DNA of 64,000 bases from Ornithinibacillus scapharcae TW25 (GCF_000190475.1 NZ_AEWH01000050.1:62001-126000), one strand, 5' to 3'. Positions 18,104-27,240 are shown, counted from the stretch's first letter. Made by a program: numbers and translations. The notes: generated by a model not told the origin, from the sequence alone.

Positions 18104-18334
18104 CTAATCTTCATCTTTTACATCGATGTCTTCTGGTATTGGCTCATTTAAATATTCCTGAATCATCAATTTATATTTTTCAACTTGTTCAAAATGTGTT
18201 GTAAACTGGCTTTTATTCACGAGATACTGTTCCCCGTCATGAATTGCTCTTATTTTACCTTGCAAAATCAATGACTCCACCCTAGCTTCATTCATGGATA
18301 AATATTCTGCTAGTACTGGTATTGTAACATACAT
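18104..18334 (-). CDS. Small excisionase/MerR-like helix-turn-helix protein
   Basis: A 76-residue protein whose N-terminal half (YVTIPVLAEYLSMNEARVESLILQGKIRAIHDGEQYLVNKSQF) reads as a winged helix of the excisionase / MerR DNA-binding type. The C-terminal half is an acidic helical tail ending EDIDVKDED. The start at 18334 leaves GGTG six bases upstream. It probably shares a transcript with the pseudouridine synthase and is divergent from the pseudo-hydrolase/SARP regulator gene. There is no integrase nearby, so a phage-excision role is unlikely. A role as a small regulator or adaptor is an inference. Confidence 0.7.
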   Translation of the reverse strand: MYVTIPVLAEYLSMNEARVESLILQGKIRAIHDGEQYLVNKSQFTTHFEQVEKYKLMIQEYLNEPIPEDIDVKDED

Positions 18335-18463
18335 GAAGAACACCATCCTTTTCTTAATAAAGACCTAGGCTACAAATACAGCCTATCTCCTCTAGTAAAA
18401 TAGTCCTATATATACTATAATTAATATAGGATTTACAATACTATACAGGAGAATCACGCCATA

Positions 18464-19828
18464 ATGCAAATGGAATTAGATACTATCCGAATTCATTATA
18501 AGTTATATAATTCCCCAAAACAAAATACAGAAACTATTGTATTGATACATGGCTTAGGTTTAGATTTAACGATATGGGAGTCAATTATTCCATGTCTACA
18601 AGATCATTTCCATATCTTAACATTTGATATAAGAGGTCATGGAGAAACAAGTCATGGAGAAATGAATATAACCTGGGATCTGTTAGTGAACGACTTCTAT
18701 AGTCTTGTATCTAATTTAAATATTTCTAAGTTTCATTTAGTAGGACTAGGCTTTGGGGGGAACTTAGCAATAAAATTTCTAGCTAAATATCCAAAAATGG
18801 TTTCTAAACTTATTCTAACTTCTATTTATATGTACTTTCCAGAGGATTCAACCAGGAAAGAAATCGCGAAAAGAAAACAATTAGTAACTAACGGGGACAT
18901 GACAGAGCTAACCAAGAATTTGGTTCACCGAATTTGTTATAATCTTACACCTAAACGAGAACTTTTATTAACTAGAGCATTTAACAAAATTAATCCTAAT
19001 ACTTATTTTCATCTGTTCGAGTTACTCAGCAAGACTGTTTCGGTTGAAGAGTTAGAGAAAATTGATTGCGAAGTCTTACTTATCCAAGGAGATAGAGACC
19101 CACTTTACCCTATTCAACAAACAAACATATACCAAACCTATCTTAAAAATTCTGTAAGCTATGTTGTTCCGAATTCTTCCAATGTTGTACCTGTAGACAA
19201 CCCATATACATATGGAATGATTGTCGGTCACTTTATTGAAAAAGGGATATCCAGTTCTTTTATCAGCATACTGGAACAGGTATTGACAAAGAATATCCAT
19301 GATTTCCAACCTACACCTTTCAGGACATTAGAAATCAAAATCATGAATGGCTTTACTGTCACTTATAAAGGACAGGAAATAGAAGATAAATGGAATCAAC
19401 GTAAAGCGAAAAATATACTCGCTTACCTAGCTTATCATAATCCATCCACACGTGATGAACTGATAAACGCTTTTTGGGGAGAAAGTGATTTGGTTAGTGC
19501 AAAAAACAACCTCCGTGTGTCATTAAATCATCTGAAGAAAATATTGAGTGACCACGACCTCGATGATTTTCTACATATTGAGCGGGAGAACATTAGTCTA
19601 ACCGGCGATATTTCACTCGATTTATCTGACTATATTCGTTCTCTGCGGATATGCCTTAAGGAAAATGACTTGAAGCGTAAAATAGCTTTATACGAAGAGT
19701 TGATTCCAAAATATAAGGAAAGAATGTTTATCGATTTATATGATGATTGGCTCCTTGAGGTTCAATTAGAAATTGAAGGTCTTATTCATACCATTTCGGA
19801 AAGCATACGACAAAAGAGGCTCTCCTGA
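18464..19828 (+). CDS. Alpha/beta-hydrolase-fold sensor fused to a SARP-type DNA-binding domain
   Basis: A 454-residue two-part protein. Residues about 5-260 form an alpha/beta-hydrolase fold with VLIHGLG (26-32), FDIRGHGE (54-61) and the acid residue in GDRDPLYP (Asp212). At the nucleophile elbow the expected G-x-S-x-G is GLGFG (94-98), with Gly at the Ser position. The expected catalytic His is Asn240 in PNSSN. The hydrolase site is therefore probably dead. Residues about 286-365 resemble the winged helix of SARP regulators (RKAKNILAYLAYH, SAKNNLRVSLNHLKKIL), and 370-450 resemble the BTAD helical domain (IALYEELIPKYKERMF). I infer a one-component regulator in which the hydrolase fold binds a small ligand. 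Its target is unknown; the divergent 18104-18334 gene is a candidate. Confidence 0.8.
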   Translation: MQMELDTIRIHYKLYNSPKQNTETIVLIHGLGLDLTIWESIIPCLQDHFHILTFDIRGHGETSHGEMNITWDLLVNDFYSLVSNLNISKFHLVGLGFGGNLAIKFLAKYPKMVSKLILTSIYMYFPEDSTRKEIAKRKQLVTNGDMTELTKNLVHRICYNLTPKRELLLTRAFNKINPNTYFHLFELLSKTVSVEELEKIDCEVLLIQGDRDPLYPIQQTNIYQTYLKNSVSYVVPNSSNVVPVDNPYTYGMIVGHFIEKGISSSFISILEQVLTKNIHDFQPTPFRTLEIKIMNGFTVTYKGQEIEDKWNQRKAKNILAYLAYHNPSTRDELINAFWGESDLVSAKNNLRVSLNHLKKILSDHDLDDFLHIERENISLTGDISLDLSDYIRSLRICLKENDLKRKIALYEELIPKYKERMFIDLYDDWLLEVQLEIEGLIHTISESIRQKRLS

Positions 19829-19837
19829 GCCTCTTCT
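19812..19837 (+). terminator. Rho-independent terminator overlapping the SARP-gene stop
   Basis: AAGAGGCTC and GAGCCTCTT pair around TCCT; the stop codon lies inside the hairpin. The T-run is short, so its efficiency is uncertain. Confidence 0.6.
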
Positions 19838-19850
19838 GTAAAGAATGAAC

Positions 19851-20279
19851 TCACCTTAAAGTAGATCGACGTTCTCTATATGCTTCAAACTCTTGCTTTT
19901 GAATGTCTAAAGCATTACACAATAGTTCAACAGGATATTTTCCTTCTAATGCTTCAATTGCCCTATATTTTTCTTCTTCCCCTTGCATGAGGATTTCTAT
20001 ATATTTCTTCAATGCTTCTACTTCTACCTTGAGTTCCTCTACTTGTTCCTCAATAGGCGATTTAATCACATGTTGAACGGTATTCGGTAGTGACCTATCA
20101 AATGCACTTGGACCATCTTTTCTATATTTCTTGATCCATTCATATACATTATCACGATGTCTTATCCCCAAGTCCGCAATAACATCTTGAACAGGTTGTT
20201 CCTCTTCAATTACACGTTTAATTGCTTCTAGTTTTAATTGCTTACTATACCGGCTGTATGGTTGTCTATTTCTGGTCAT
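19851..20279 (-). CDS. IS3-family OrfA-like helix-turn-helix protein, catalytic part missing
   Basis: A 142-residue protein with an N-terminal transposase helix-turn-helix (LEAIKRVIEEEQPVQDVIADLGIRHRDNVYEWIKKYRKDG), a leucine-zipper-like coiled coil (about 75-100) and then EEKYRAIEALEGKYPVELLCNALDIQ. That last stretch normally begins the IS3 OrfB. The DDE integrase domain is absent: the next gene downstream is on the opposite strand. No terminal inverted repeats or target duplication are visible. It has a GGGGGGAACGGG-type ribosome binding site and an intact frame. It is either a decayed IS3 remnant fused across the usual frameshift site or a domesticated DNA-binding protein. Confidence 0.75.
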   Translation of the reverse strand: MTRNRQPYSRYSKQLKLEAIKRVIEEEQPVQDVIADLGIRHRDNVYEWIKKYRKDGPSAFDRSLPNTVQHVIKSPIEEQVEELKVEVEALKKYIEILMQGEEEKYRAIEALEGKYPVELLCNALDIQKQEFEAYRERRSTLR

Positions 20280-20439
20280 CCCGTTCCCCCCTAACAGTCC
20301 TATGTCTTTACCCTATTAAAACAACTTCATCATACAATATGAACCATTACACTATCATTACAGTAATAGATGAACGTATTCGAAATAATTTACCCCTATT
20401 CCAAATTAAACATTTCATCCTATAATACGTATTCCTTCT

Positions 20440-21102
20440 CTATTTCGTTTCAAAAATCTTCTCCCAATGAAATAACTTACCTGGATCACTTTTTCTTCCA
20501 GGAGCATATTCTTCATGTCCAATCACATGAAAACGATCTCTTCCTATTGATGGATATTTTTGATGTAATTGTGCTAATAACCAGGATAGCGATTGATATT
20601 GTTCCTCTGTATAACCAATAAGATTTTTATCTAACGCATCATATAGCGCTTCTGGAACAATTGATAACATCTCATCCTTTGTACCAATCCCCATTAACTC
20701 AATCCCAATGGAAAATTGATTCATATTATGGGGAAAGAATGGAAGATAAGGAAAACTGCTTCTTCCAGCATGATATGCAACCCGGTAATCTGGTACGAGC
20801 TGAAATATCTCCCCACTCCTATCGATTATATAGTGAGTAGATAATCCATACTCCTTTAATAGCTGATATACATCCGTAATTCGATAAGGAGAATCCGGAT
20901 TTGCTAACACATTGCTTATAGAGTGAATGACAATGGTGGTAACTTCTTCATTTCTTGGTTCCGAATTATCGATTGGTAAATACATTTGATGAACTAACAA
21001 GTCATGCCCAGAATGGTATATTTCTTTAGCGGATATCCTAGGAGAAGGGATTACAATCAGGATTATTAGATACAATATGGCGGAATGTATAACTATCTTC
21101 AT
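20440..21102 (-). CDS. N-acetylmuramoyl-L-alanine amidase (Amidase_2/PGRP fold), secreted
   Basis: A 220-residue protein with an N-terminal hydrophobic segment (residues 3-19, LYLIILIVIPSP) consistent with a signal peptide or anchor. A type 2 amidase domain follows. Zinc ligands are His60 in TIVIHSISN and the His in HVIGHEEYAPGRKSDPG near residue 195, and THYIIDRSGEIFQLVPD is the conserved core. It cleaves the amide bond between muramic acid and the stem peptide. It is divergent from the MoxR/VWA pair. A stretch of about 160 bp between it and the IS3 remnant shows no gene or clear terminator. Confidence 0.9.
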   Translation of the reverse strand: MKIVIHSAILYLIILIVIPSPRISAKEIYHSGHDLLVHQMYLPIDNSEPRNEEVTTIVIHSISNVLANPDSPYRITDVYQLLKEYGLSTHYIIDRSGEIFQLVPDYRVAYHAGRSSFPYLPFFPHNMNQFSIGIELMGIGTKDEMLSIVPEALYDALDKNLIGYTEEQYQSLSWLLAQLHQKYPSIGRDRFHVIGHEEYAPGRKSDPGKLFHWEKIFETK

Positions 21103-21195
21103 CTTAATTCTCCAATCTTTCAGTTAAATACGTTCCTTTTGTGATTCCTACTAAAAAAGCTTACAATGTTCAGAAGGAAGGGAGAAAAATCATAC

Positions 21196-22077
21196 ATGAA
21201 TAAAAACATTAGATATCCATTACCTGAAAATATAGAAAGTCTTTTAAATGAACGGTTAAACCGTTCCAAAAATTTCCCTGAATTGATTCGTGAAGGCGGG
21301 TATATGCCACCCTCTATGGACTTACTTGTAGACGCCATTACTGCCCTTAGTATGGGTAAAAACCTATTACTGAAAGGACCAACAGGTGCAGGGAAGACTA
21401 AATTTGCTGAGACGCTATCTAATTTATTTCAGCAGCCTATGTTTAGTGTGAACTGTTCGGTTGATTTAGATGCAGAAAGTCTACTTGGTTTTAAAACCTT
21501 ATCTTATGAAGGACAAAAACAAGTAATTGAATTTGTTCCAGGACCTGTCATCAATGCGATGACTAATGGAACATTTCTCTATATCGACGAAGTAAATATG
21601 GCTAAGCCAGAAACATTACCATTAATTAATGGGGTACTTGATTACCGCCGAACTATTACAAATCCATTTACAAATGAGATGATTACAGCTCAGGATGGAT
21701 TTGGAGTAATAGCGGCGATCAACGAAGGATATATTGGAACGGTTCCGCTCAATGAAGCCTTAAAGAACCGTTTCATCGTTTTAGAAATTCCTTATATCGA
21801 AGGTGAACAGCTTGATCATTTAATCCATGCTAATTCAACGTTGAAAGATGAAACGCTAATTGCTCTTTTCGTTAAATTATCGGCCGATCTGATACAAGCA
21901 GTCACACAAGGAAAGCTTTCTGAGGATGCCGCATCGATTCGTGCGCTGTTGGACGCTTGTGACATGAGTGCAGTTATCCCACCAAAACGTGCCATCTTAC
22001 GTGCCATTGTCGATAAATTGGATGAGGAACGAGAAAAAGAATTTGTAAAGAACTTAGCGGAGACATATTTTAGTTAG
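21196..22077 (+). CDS. yojN: MoxR-family AAA+ ATPase (YojN-like)
   Basis: A 293-residue AAA+ protein of the MoxR / CbbQ / NorQ type. Walker A is KGPTGAGKTKF and Walker B is FLYIDEVNMA; the sensor/arginine-finger region includes LNEALKNRFIVLEIPYIEG. These ATPases work with a VWA-domain partner to remodel or insert metal cofactors into target enzymes. The next gene encodes exactly such a partner, 11 nt downstream, as in B. subtilis yojN-yojO. The ATG at 21196 follows GGAAGGGAG at a longish spacing; an ATG ten codons earlier has no ribosome binding site. No obvious client enzyme is encoded nearby. Confidence 0.88.
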   Translation: MNKNIRYPLPENIESLLNERLNRSKNFPELIREGGYMPPSMDLLVDAITALSMGKNLLLKGPTGAGKTKFAETLSNLFQQPMFSVNCSVDLDAESLLGFKTLSYEGQKQVIEFVPGPVINAMTNGTFLYIDEVNMAKPETLPLINGVLDYRRTITNPFTNEMITAQDGFGVIAAINEGYIGTVPLNEALKNRFIVLEIPYIEGEQLDHLIHANSTLKDETLIALFVKLSADLIQAVTQGKLSEDAASIRALLDACDMSAVIPPKRAILRAIVDKLDEEREKEFVKNLAETYFS

Positions 22078-22088
22078 GAGAATGAATA

Positions 22089-23996
22089 ATGCAGGTCTTT
22101 AATGATGCAAGGGTCGATACTAGTCTTTTCTTACAACTACAAGACCTTGCAACAGTATTATCAGGAGATGCCAATCTAAAATTTGAGTATAGCTATGGTT
22201 CAATCGTTGATATTACGGAGTATAAGCTAACAGCTAGTCGTTTTTGGGACAATACAAGTGACATAATTAAATCTGCTGGCTTAAAAACAGATGTCTACTT
22301 ACGAGCTATTGGAACATTACGATATTCAACGATTCCAGAACTAAAGGAGTTCTTGGAAAATACAGAGGAAAATTCGATTCCAAGGTTCACCAATCAGCTT
22401 TTTGCTTTATTGGAAGATCTTCGTCTCGAAGAATTAATCAAACAAGAGCGTCCCGGAACAAGAGGAGCTTTTTCTATACGCAGGGAAGCTTACCAGCATT
22501 ATTTTGGAACACAATTAGTTGTAAATGCTACTAGAAACTTTCCATTAGACGAGCTTTTCTGTTTAATCTATTTACAGTTAGTGGCTGATAATGCTTTTCC
22601 TTCTTTCCCGAAGGCAACAGCGACACAGCTTACACAATTAGAAGCACTAAAGCCAATACTATTTAATGTCTTTGAAGCGAGAAGCACTGCTGACACGACC
22701 AGGATCACGGAACAAATTGTGTACAGACTACAAGAGTACAAGGATACACTAAACGAATACTTTGTATTTCCAGTAAACCATATCGAACATGTTGAAAAAA
22801 ACACGTTGTTTGACGAGTTAACAAGAACAGATCCACTCGTAAATTGTGACTTCGAGGAAGTTGACCAAGACGAGAGTGAATACTTTGATCAAGAGTTTTC
22901 GACCTGGCACCGGGAAAATAAGAACGATAACCGGAAGCAAAATTTCCTACAATTTGAGCTAGAACAAGGAACTAAAACCAGTATCCTCGGGGGCGGTGCT
23001 CGTGAGACTGAAGACGGTGACCAAGCAATGGCCTCCATACAAGGTGCATCCAGTCAAAGTAAACAAAACGACTACTCTGAAATGGAAACATTAGAAAAAG
23101 AGGAATCTGCTCAAAAGGGTGGAAAGTCTGAAGAATTCGGCGAAGAGAATAAAGATGCAGTTAAGCTAGATAAAATGGCAACCGATCCCTCTAAAGAAGA
23201 CATAGAGACTTACAAAGAATTCGTTTCTGATATCGAACCTTTTAAACGAAAACTTGCCAAGACAATTGAGAAAACCATTGAGCATAAAAAAAATCAGCCG
23301 AGGCAGGACCTTGTTTTTGGCCGACTTTCTAAAAAGCTATTACCAATTGTTCTAGATGAAAGTCCAAGAGTTTTCTACAAAAAGAACGAGGATTCAAAGG
23401 AATTTGATGCTGTTTTCACACTCCTTGTGGATTGTTCAGCTTCTATGCATAACAAAATGGATGAAACAAAACGTGGGATTGTTCTATTCCACGAGGTACT
23501 AAAGCATTTGAAAGTCCCACATTCTATTATTGGTTTTTGGGAAGATGCTAATGAAGTAAAAGAAGATTATCAGCCGAATTACTTTCACCGGATTCACTCC
23601 TTTACCGATTCATTCTATCAACAAAACGGACCAAAAATTATGCAATTGGAACCGGAAGAAGATAATAGAGATGGCTTTAGTATACGAGTGATTACAAAAG
23701 AACTGGAATCTAGAAGGGAAAAGCATAAGTTTCTTCTTGTTTTCTCCGATGGTGAACCCGCCGCTGCCAATTATGATCAAAATGGAGTGGTTGATACCAA
23801 TATTGCTGTATCTGATGCCCGTAAAAAAGGCATAGAGGTTATTGGGATGTTCCTAGCGAATGGTGAGATACTAGAACGTGAGGACTCAATCATGGAGAAT
23901 ATATATGGTAGAGAACGTGTCATGATTCCTAGTGTTGCAGAGCTACCAGAACACTTTGCTCCGCTACTGAAGAAATTGTTGTTGAAGATCGTATAG
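22089..23996 (+). CDS. yojO: VWA-domain protein (YojO/NorD-like), partner of the MoxR ATPase
   Basis: A 635-residue cytosolic protein. The N-terminal 230 residues are helical. Residues about 255-400 are a highly acidic, low-complexity linker (EEVDQDESEYFDQE and similar). The C-terminal VWA domain has the MIDAS motif DCSAS in LLVDCSASMHNK and the later DGEPA loop. This is the layout of NorD/CobT-like proteins, in which the VWA domain receives force or specificity from a hexameric AAA+ ring. It forms a two-gene operon with yojN and ends at a strong terminator. The client is unknown; related pairs activate nitric oxide reductase or Rubisco, neither of which is encoded here. Confidence 0.88.
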   Translation: MQVFNDARVDTSLFLQLQDLATVLSGDANLKFEYSYGSIVDITEYKLTASRFWDNTSDIIKSAGLKTDVYLRAIGTLRYSTIPELKEFLENTEENSIPRFTNQLFALLEDLRLEELIKQERPGTRGAFSIRREAYQHYFGTQLVVNATRNFPLDELFCLIYLQLVADNAFPSFPKATATQLTQLEALKPILFNVFEARSTADTTRITEQIVYRLQEYKDTLNEYFVFPVNHIEHVEKNTLFDELTRTDPLVNCDFEEVDQDESEYFDQEFSTWHRENKNDNRKQNFLQFELEQGTKTSILGGGARETEDGDQAMASIQGASSQSKQNDYSEMETLEKEESAQKGGKSEEFGEENKDAVKLDKMATDPSKEDIETYKEFVSDIEPFKRKLAKTIEKTIEHKKNQPRQDLVFGRLSKKLLPIVLDESPRVFYKKNEDSKEFDAVFTLLVDCSASMHNKMDETKRGIVLFHEVLKHLKVPHSIIGFWEDANEVKEDYQPNYFHRIHSFTDSFYQQNGPKIMQLEPEEDNRDGFSIRVITKELESRREKHKFLLVFSDGEPAAANYDQNGVVDTNIAVSDARKKGIEVIGMFLANGEILEREDSIMENIYGRERVMIPSVAELPEHFAPLLKKLLLKIV

Positions 23997-24007
23997 ATAC
24001 AAGGACA

Positions 24008-24043
24008 AAAGCACATGGCTAGAAATTTAGCTATGTGCTTTTA
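24008..24043. terminator. Bidirectional terminator
   Basis: AAAGCACATGGCTA and TAGCTATGTGCTTT pair across GAAATT with T-rich flanks; it lies between yojO and pdxR, which converge. Confidence 0.85.
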
Positions 24044-24072
24044 TTACAAGAAAAATAACTATATTATTTGAA

Positions 24073-25470
24073 TCATCTAAGCAAACTCTCCATTAATAAC
24101 GTTATGGCTTCCTCTATTTTAGCTTCTGATATTCCTGCAAAGCCTAGTATAATTCTTGGTCGGGTGGAATAACTTTTTTCCATTTGATAGTTCGATAGTG
24201 GATAAATCCTTACGTTAGCATCCTTGGCTTTTTGCATCAACTCTTCTTCTGTTAGGTTGTTATCTATTTCTAAAACAACATGAAATCCTGATACATCCCC
24301 TATCACGTTGACCTCAGCTTGATATGGTTTTAATAATTCGATTGTTTTTTCCATTTTTCTACGGTAGATTTTCCGCATTCTGTTGAGATGCTTTTCAAAA
24401 TCCCCTTTTTTCATGAAAGAGGCTAAAATATGTTGATCTATCCTCGAAACGCTACATTGAAAGAATGATAACTCTTTTTGATAGCGCTGCATTAACCCTT
24501 TGGGAAGTACCATATAACTTATCCGAATGGATGGTATCAATGATTTAGAAAAAGTTCCTAAATAAATAACCTTTCCCGTTTGATCCATACTCTGTAACGA
24601 TGGGATGGATTTACCACTATACCGAAATTCACTATCATAATCATCCTCTATGATATAACGCTCTGTATCACCATTTGCCCAATTTAATAATTTAATTCTT
24701 CTATTAGCAGATAGTACAGAACCATAAGGGAAATGGTGTGATGGGGTGACATACACAATATCAATTGCTTTACCTCTTAGCGATTCAACTTTAACTCCTC
24801 TATCATCTACCTCTAATGGATAAACCTCATTAGGGTAATTTCGTAGAATATGCGAGATGACATGATAACCAGGGTCCTCTACACCGTATGAGGCCTCATT
24901 CCCAAATAATAAGATTAGTTGCTGTAACAAAATCTCTATCCCAGCCCCAATAATAATTTCATCTGGGGTGCAATGAACGCCTCTTGCTTGATAGAGATAA
25001 TTCGCAATTTCTTCCCTTAGTGTATATTCCCCTTGTTTATCTCCCATTAAAAGAAGTTCCTGATTCTCTTGGTCGATAATATTTTTAGCATATTTTCGCC
25101 ACGTTGCAAATGGAAAGCTTTCTGTATCAATTTGACTAGGATGGAAGTTAAAAAGAGCAGCTGGCTCCTCTTCCTTTGGTGGTAATGGCATGCGATTCTC
25201 AACTTGAACATATTCCATATCTTCATATGCCAAAACAAAATATCCTTTTCTCGCTTTCCCATCCACATATCCCTCTGCAACTAGTTGCTCATACGCTTTT
25301 TCCACCGTGTTTTGACTAATCTTCAAAAATTCAGAGAGCTTTCTCTTGGATGGAAGTTTCGTACCAAAAGGTATTCTTCCCTCCATAATTTCATCTTTTA
25401 TAAATGTATACAATTGCTCATACAACGGGATTTGACTTTCCCGATTTAAATTACACGACAACATTTCCAT
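24073..25470 (-). CDS. pdxR: MocR/GntR-type regulator of vitamin B6 synthesis
   Basis: A 465-residue fusion of a GntR winged helix (about 10-75, KLPSKRKLSEFLKISQNTVEKAYEQL) with a fold-type I aminotransferase-like domain (about 100-460). The PLP-anchoring Lys is in YLGTFSKSLIPSIR. This MocR layout, encoded divergently from pdxST, is the signature of PdxR, which senses PLP and switches on PLP synthase genes when the vitamin is short. A GGGG at a 9-nt spacing precedes the ATG. The 118-bp region shared with pdxS contains repeated ACTG motifs and the pdxS promoter. Confidence 0.9.
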   Translation of the reverse strand: MEMLSCNLNRESQIPLYEQLYTFIKDEIMEGRIPFGTKLPSKRKLSEFLKISQNTVEKAYEQLVAEGYVDGKARKGYFVLAYEDMEYVQVENRMPLPPKEEEPAALFNFHPSQIDTESFPFATWRKYAKNIIDQENQELLLMGDKQGEYTLREEIANYLYQARGVHCTPDEIIIGAGIEILLQQLILLFGNEASYGVEDPGYHVISHILRNYPNEVYPLEVDDRGVKVESLRGKAIDIVYVTPSHHFPYGSVLSANRRIKLLNWANGDTERYIIEDDYDSEFRYSGKSIPSLQSMDQTGKVIYLGTFSKSLIPSIRISYMVLPKGLMQRYQKELSFFQCSVSRIDQHILASFMKKGDFEKHLNRMRKIYRRKMEKTIELLKPYQAEVNVIGDVSGFHVVLEIDNNLTEEELMQKAKDANVRIYPLSNYQMEKSYSTRPRIILGFAGISEAKIEEAITLLMESLLR

Positions 25471-25499
25471 TTAATTCGACCCCAAATCTGACCTTATCA

Positions 25500-25547
25500 A
25501 AAACTGTAAAACTGACACTTTTAACAATGCCAACTAACTCTTATAAT
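25500..25547 (+). promoter_or_regulatory. pdxST promoter with candidate PdxR sites
   Basis: A perfect -10 (TATAAT, 25542-25547) has a poor -35. It is preceded by two direct repeats (AAAACTGt, AAAACTGac, about 25500-25516). A weak -35 with upstream direct repeats is the usual form of a MocR-activated promoter; assigning the repeats to PdxR is inference. Confidence 0.5.
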
Positions 25548-25597
25548 AAGGGAAAATCTACATAAATCAAAATAAAAAGCGACTTGGAGTGAATAAG

Positions 25598-26485
25598 ATG
25601 AGTAAATTAGTTGGTACGGAAACAGTTAAACGAGGAATGGCACAAATGCAAAAAGGTGGCGTCATAATGGACGTTGTCAATGCAGAACAAGCCAAAATAG
25701 CAGAGGCAAGTGGTGCGGTAGCGGTTATGGCATTAGAACGCGTTCCATCTGATATTCGTGCTGCAGGTGGAGTTGCTAGAATGGCAGATCCTAGAATTGT
25801 AGAAGAAGTAATGAATGGGGTGACCATTCCCGTTATGGCAAAAGCTCGTATTGGGCATATCGTAGAAGCACGGGTATTAGAAGCAATGGGTGTAGACTAT
25901 ATTGATGAAAGTGAAGTTCTTACACCAGCTGATGAGGAATTTCATCTTTTGAAAAGCGATTTCACTGTGCCTTTCGTATGTGGCTGCCGTGACTTAGGTG
26001 AGGCTGCACGCAGAATTGGAGAAGGTGCAGCGATGCTACGCACAAAAGGTGAACCAGGTACTGGAAATATCGTAGAGGCAGTACGCCATATGCGTAAAGT
26101 CCAAGCACAGGTTCGTAAAGTAACCTTAATGAGTGATGATGAATTAATGACCGAAGCGAAAAACCTTGGAGCACCATATGAAGTTTTACGTCAAATCAAG
26201 GAATCTGGTAGTCTACCAGTTGTGAACTTTGCTGCTGGTGGGATTGCAACACCAGCAGATGCAGCTTTAATGATGGAATTAGGTGCTGATGGTGTCTTTG
26301 TTGGATCAGGAATTTTCAAATCTGAAAATCCAGAGAAGTTCGCAAGTGCCATCGTACAGGCAACGACACACTACAATGACTATGACTTAATTGGTAAACT
26401 TTCAAAAGAATTAGGGGCTGCTATGAAAGGTATCGAAATTTCTAAATTAAATCAACAAGATAGAATGCAAGAGCGCGGCTGGTAA
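25598..26485 (+). CDS. pdxS: Pyridoxal 5'-phosphate synthase, synthase subunit
   Basis: A 295-residue TIM-barrel subunit of the DXP-independent PLP synthase, which joins ribose 5-phosphate, glyceraldehyde 3-phosphate and ammonia. The catalytic Lys82 (MAKARIGH) and Asp25 ([10 protein letters not shown]) match the two key residues of the family, and the phosphate loop TKGEPGTGN and the second Lys are present. The ATG at 25598 has GGAG 8 nt upstream and gives the usual length; the in-frame GTG nine bases earlier lies inside that signal. It forms an operon with pdxT and is divergent from pdxR. Confidence 0.97.
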   Translation: MSKLVGTETVKRGMAQMQKGGVIMDVVNAEQAKIAEASGAVAVMALERVPSDIRAAGGVARMADPRIVEEVMNGVTIPVMAKARIGHIVEARVLEAMGVDYIDESEVLTPADEEFHLLKSDFTVPFVCGCRDLGEAARRIGEGAAMLRTKGEPGTGNIVEAVRHMRKVQAQVRKVTLMSDDELMTEAKNLGAPYEVLRQIKESGSLPVVNFAAGGIATPADAALMMELGADGVFVGSGIFKSENPEKFASAIVQATTHYNDYDLIGKLSKELGAAMKGIEISKLNQQDRMQERGW

Positions 26486-26514
26486 CATTATCTGGACCAG
26501 CATTTAGAAAGGAA

Positions 26515-27093
26515 GTGCATGGGTTTGAACAAAAAAAAATCGGTGTTCTTGGACTACAGGGAGCCGTTCAAGAACATATCATGCAAGTAGAAGAATTAGG
26601 GCATAACGGAATGATCATTAAGAAACCTGAACAACTCGACGAAATTGATGGATTAATACTCCCTGGTGGAGAAAGCACGACGATGAGAAGACTAATTGAA
26701 CGTTATGATTTTTTGGAACCAATTCAAACGTTCCATTCTCAGAATAAACCTATCTTTGGAACTTGTGCTGGAATGGTATTGGTAGCTAAAGAGATATCCG
26801 ATTCATCCGATACTCACCTGAAATTAATGGACATACGAGTGAAGCGTAATGCCTTTGGAAGACAAAAGGACAGCTTTGAAGCAGAACTCCCGATTAAAGG
26901 AATGTCTGAATCTTTTAAAGCGGTATTTATTCGTGCACCATATATAGATAGTGTGGGGGAAGATGTTGAGATACTAGCGACCTATAATAACCACATTGTA
27001 GCTGCAATGCAAAAAAAGATACTAGTAAGTTCCTTTCATCCAGAATTAACAGATGATACGCGTTTTCTGCAAATGTTTGTAGACATGTTTTAA
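26515..27093 (+). CDS. pdxT: Pyridoxal 5'-phosphate synthase, glutaminase subunit
   Basis: A glutamine amidotransferase of about 190 residues that supplies ammonia to PdxS. The nucleophile Cys84 is in FGTCAGMV, and the His-Glu pair is in [10 protein letters not shown] near the end. The start is odd. The only in-frame start codon is a GTG at 26515, almost touching AAAGGA. A well-spaced ATG at 26519 is out of frame, but would be in frame if the nine-A run at 26531-26539 held one more A. So the sequence either has a miscounted A-run, uses the GTG, or relies on slippage. From KIGVLGLQG onward the protein is normal. Confidence 0.93.
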   Translation: MHGFEQKKIGVLGLQGAVQEHIMQVEELGHNGMIIKKPEQLDEIDGLILPGGESTTMRRLIERYDFLEPIQTFHSQNKPIFGTCAGMVLVAKEISDSSDTHLKLMDIRVKRNAFGRQKDSFEAELPIKGMSESFKAVFIRAPYIDSVGEDVEILATYNNHIVAAMQKKILVSSFHPELTDDTRFLQMFVDMF

Positions 27094-27105
27094 ATGCCTT
27101 TACAC

Positions 27106-27140
27106 GCACAAGATGAGTTAACCTCAATCTTGTGCTTTTT
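27106..27140 (+). terminator. Rho-independent terminator of pdxST
   Basis: GCACAAGATGAG and CTCAATCTTGTGC form a long stem followed by five T residues. Confidence 0.9.
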
Positions 27141-27240
27141 GCTTTTCTTCTGAAACCCCCCCTCTCTTTTTCCAATAATATCGAAACCTTCTACCGGAAC
27201 ATACGTAAGTAAGTTATAATTTTTTCTAGGGGGGATATTC

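Noticed and set aside
19800-20440. Intact insertion sequence
   Set aside because: No DDE integrase, terminal inverted repeats or target duplication can be found around the OrfA-like gene.
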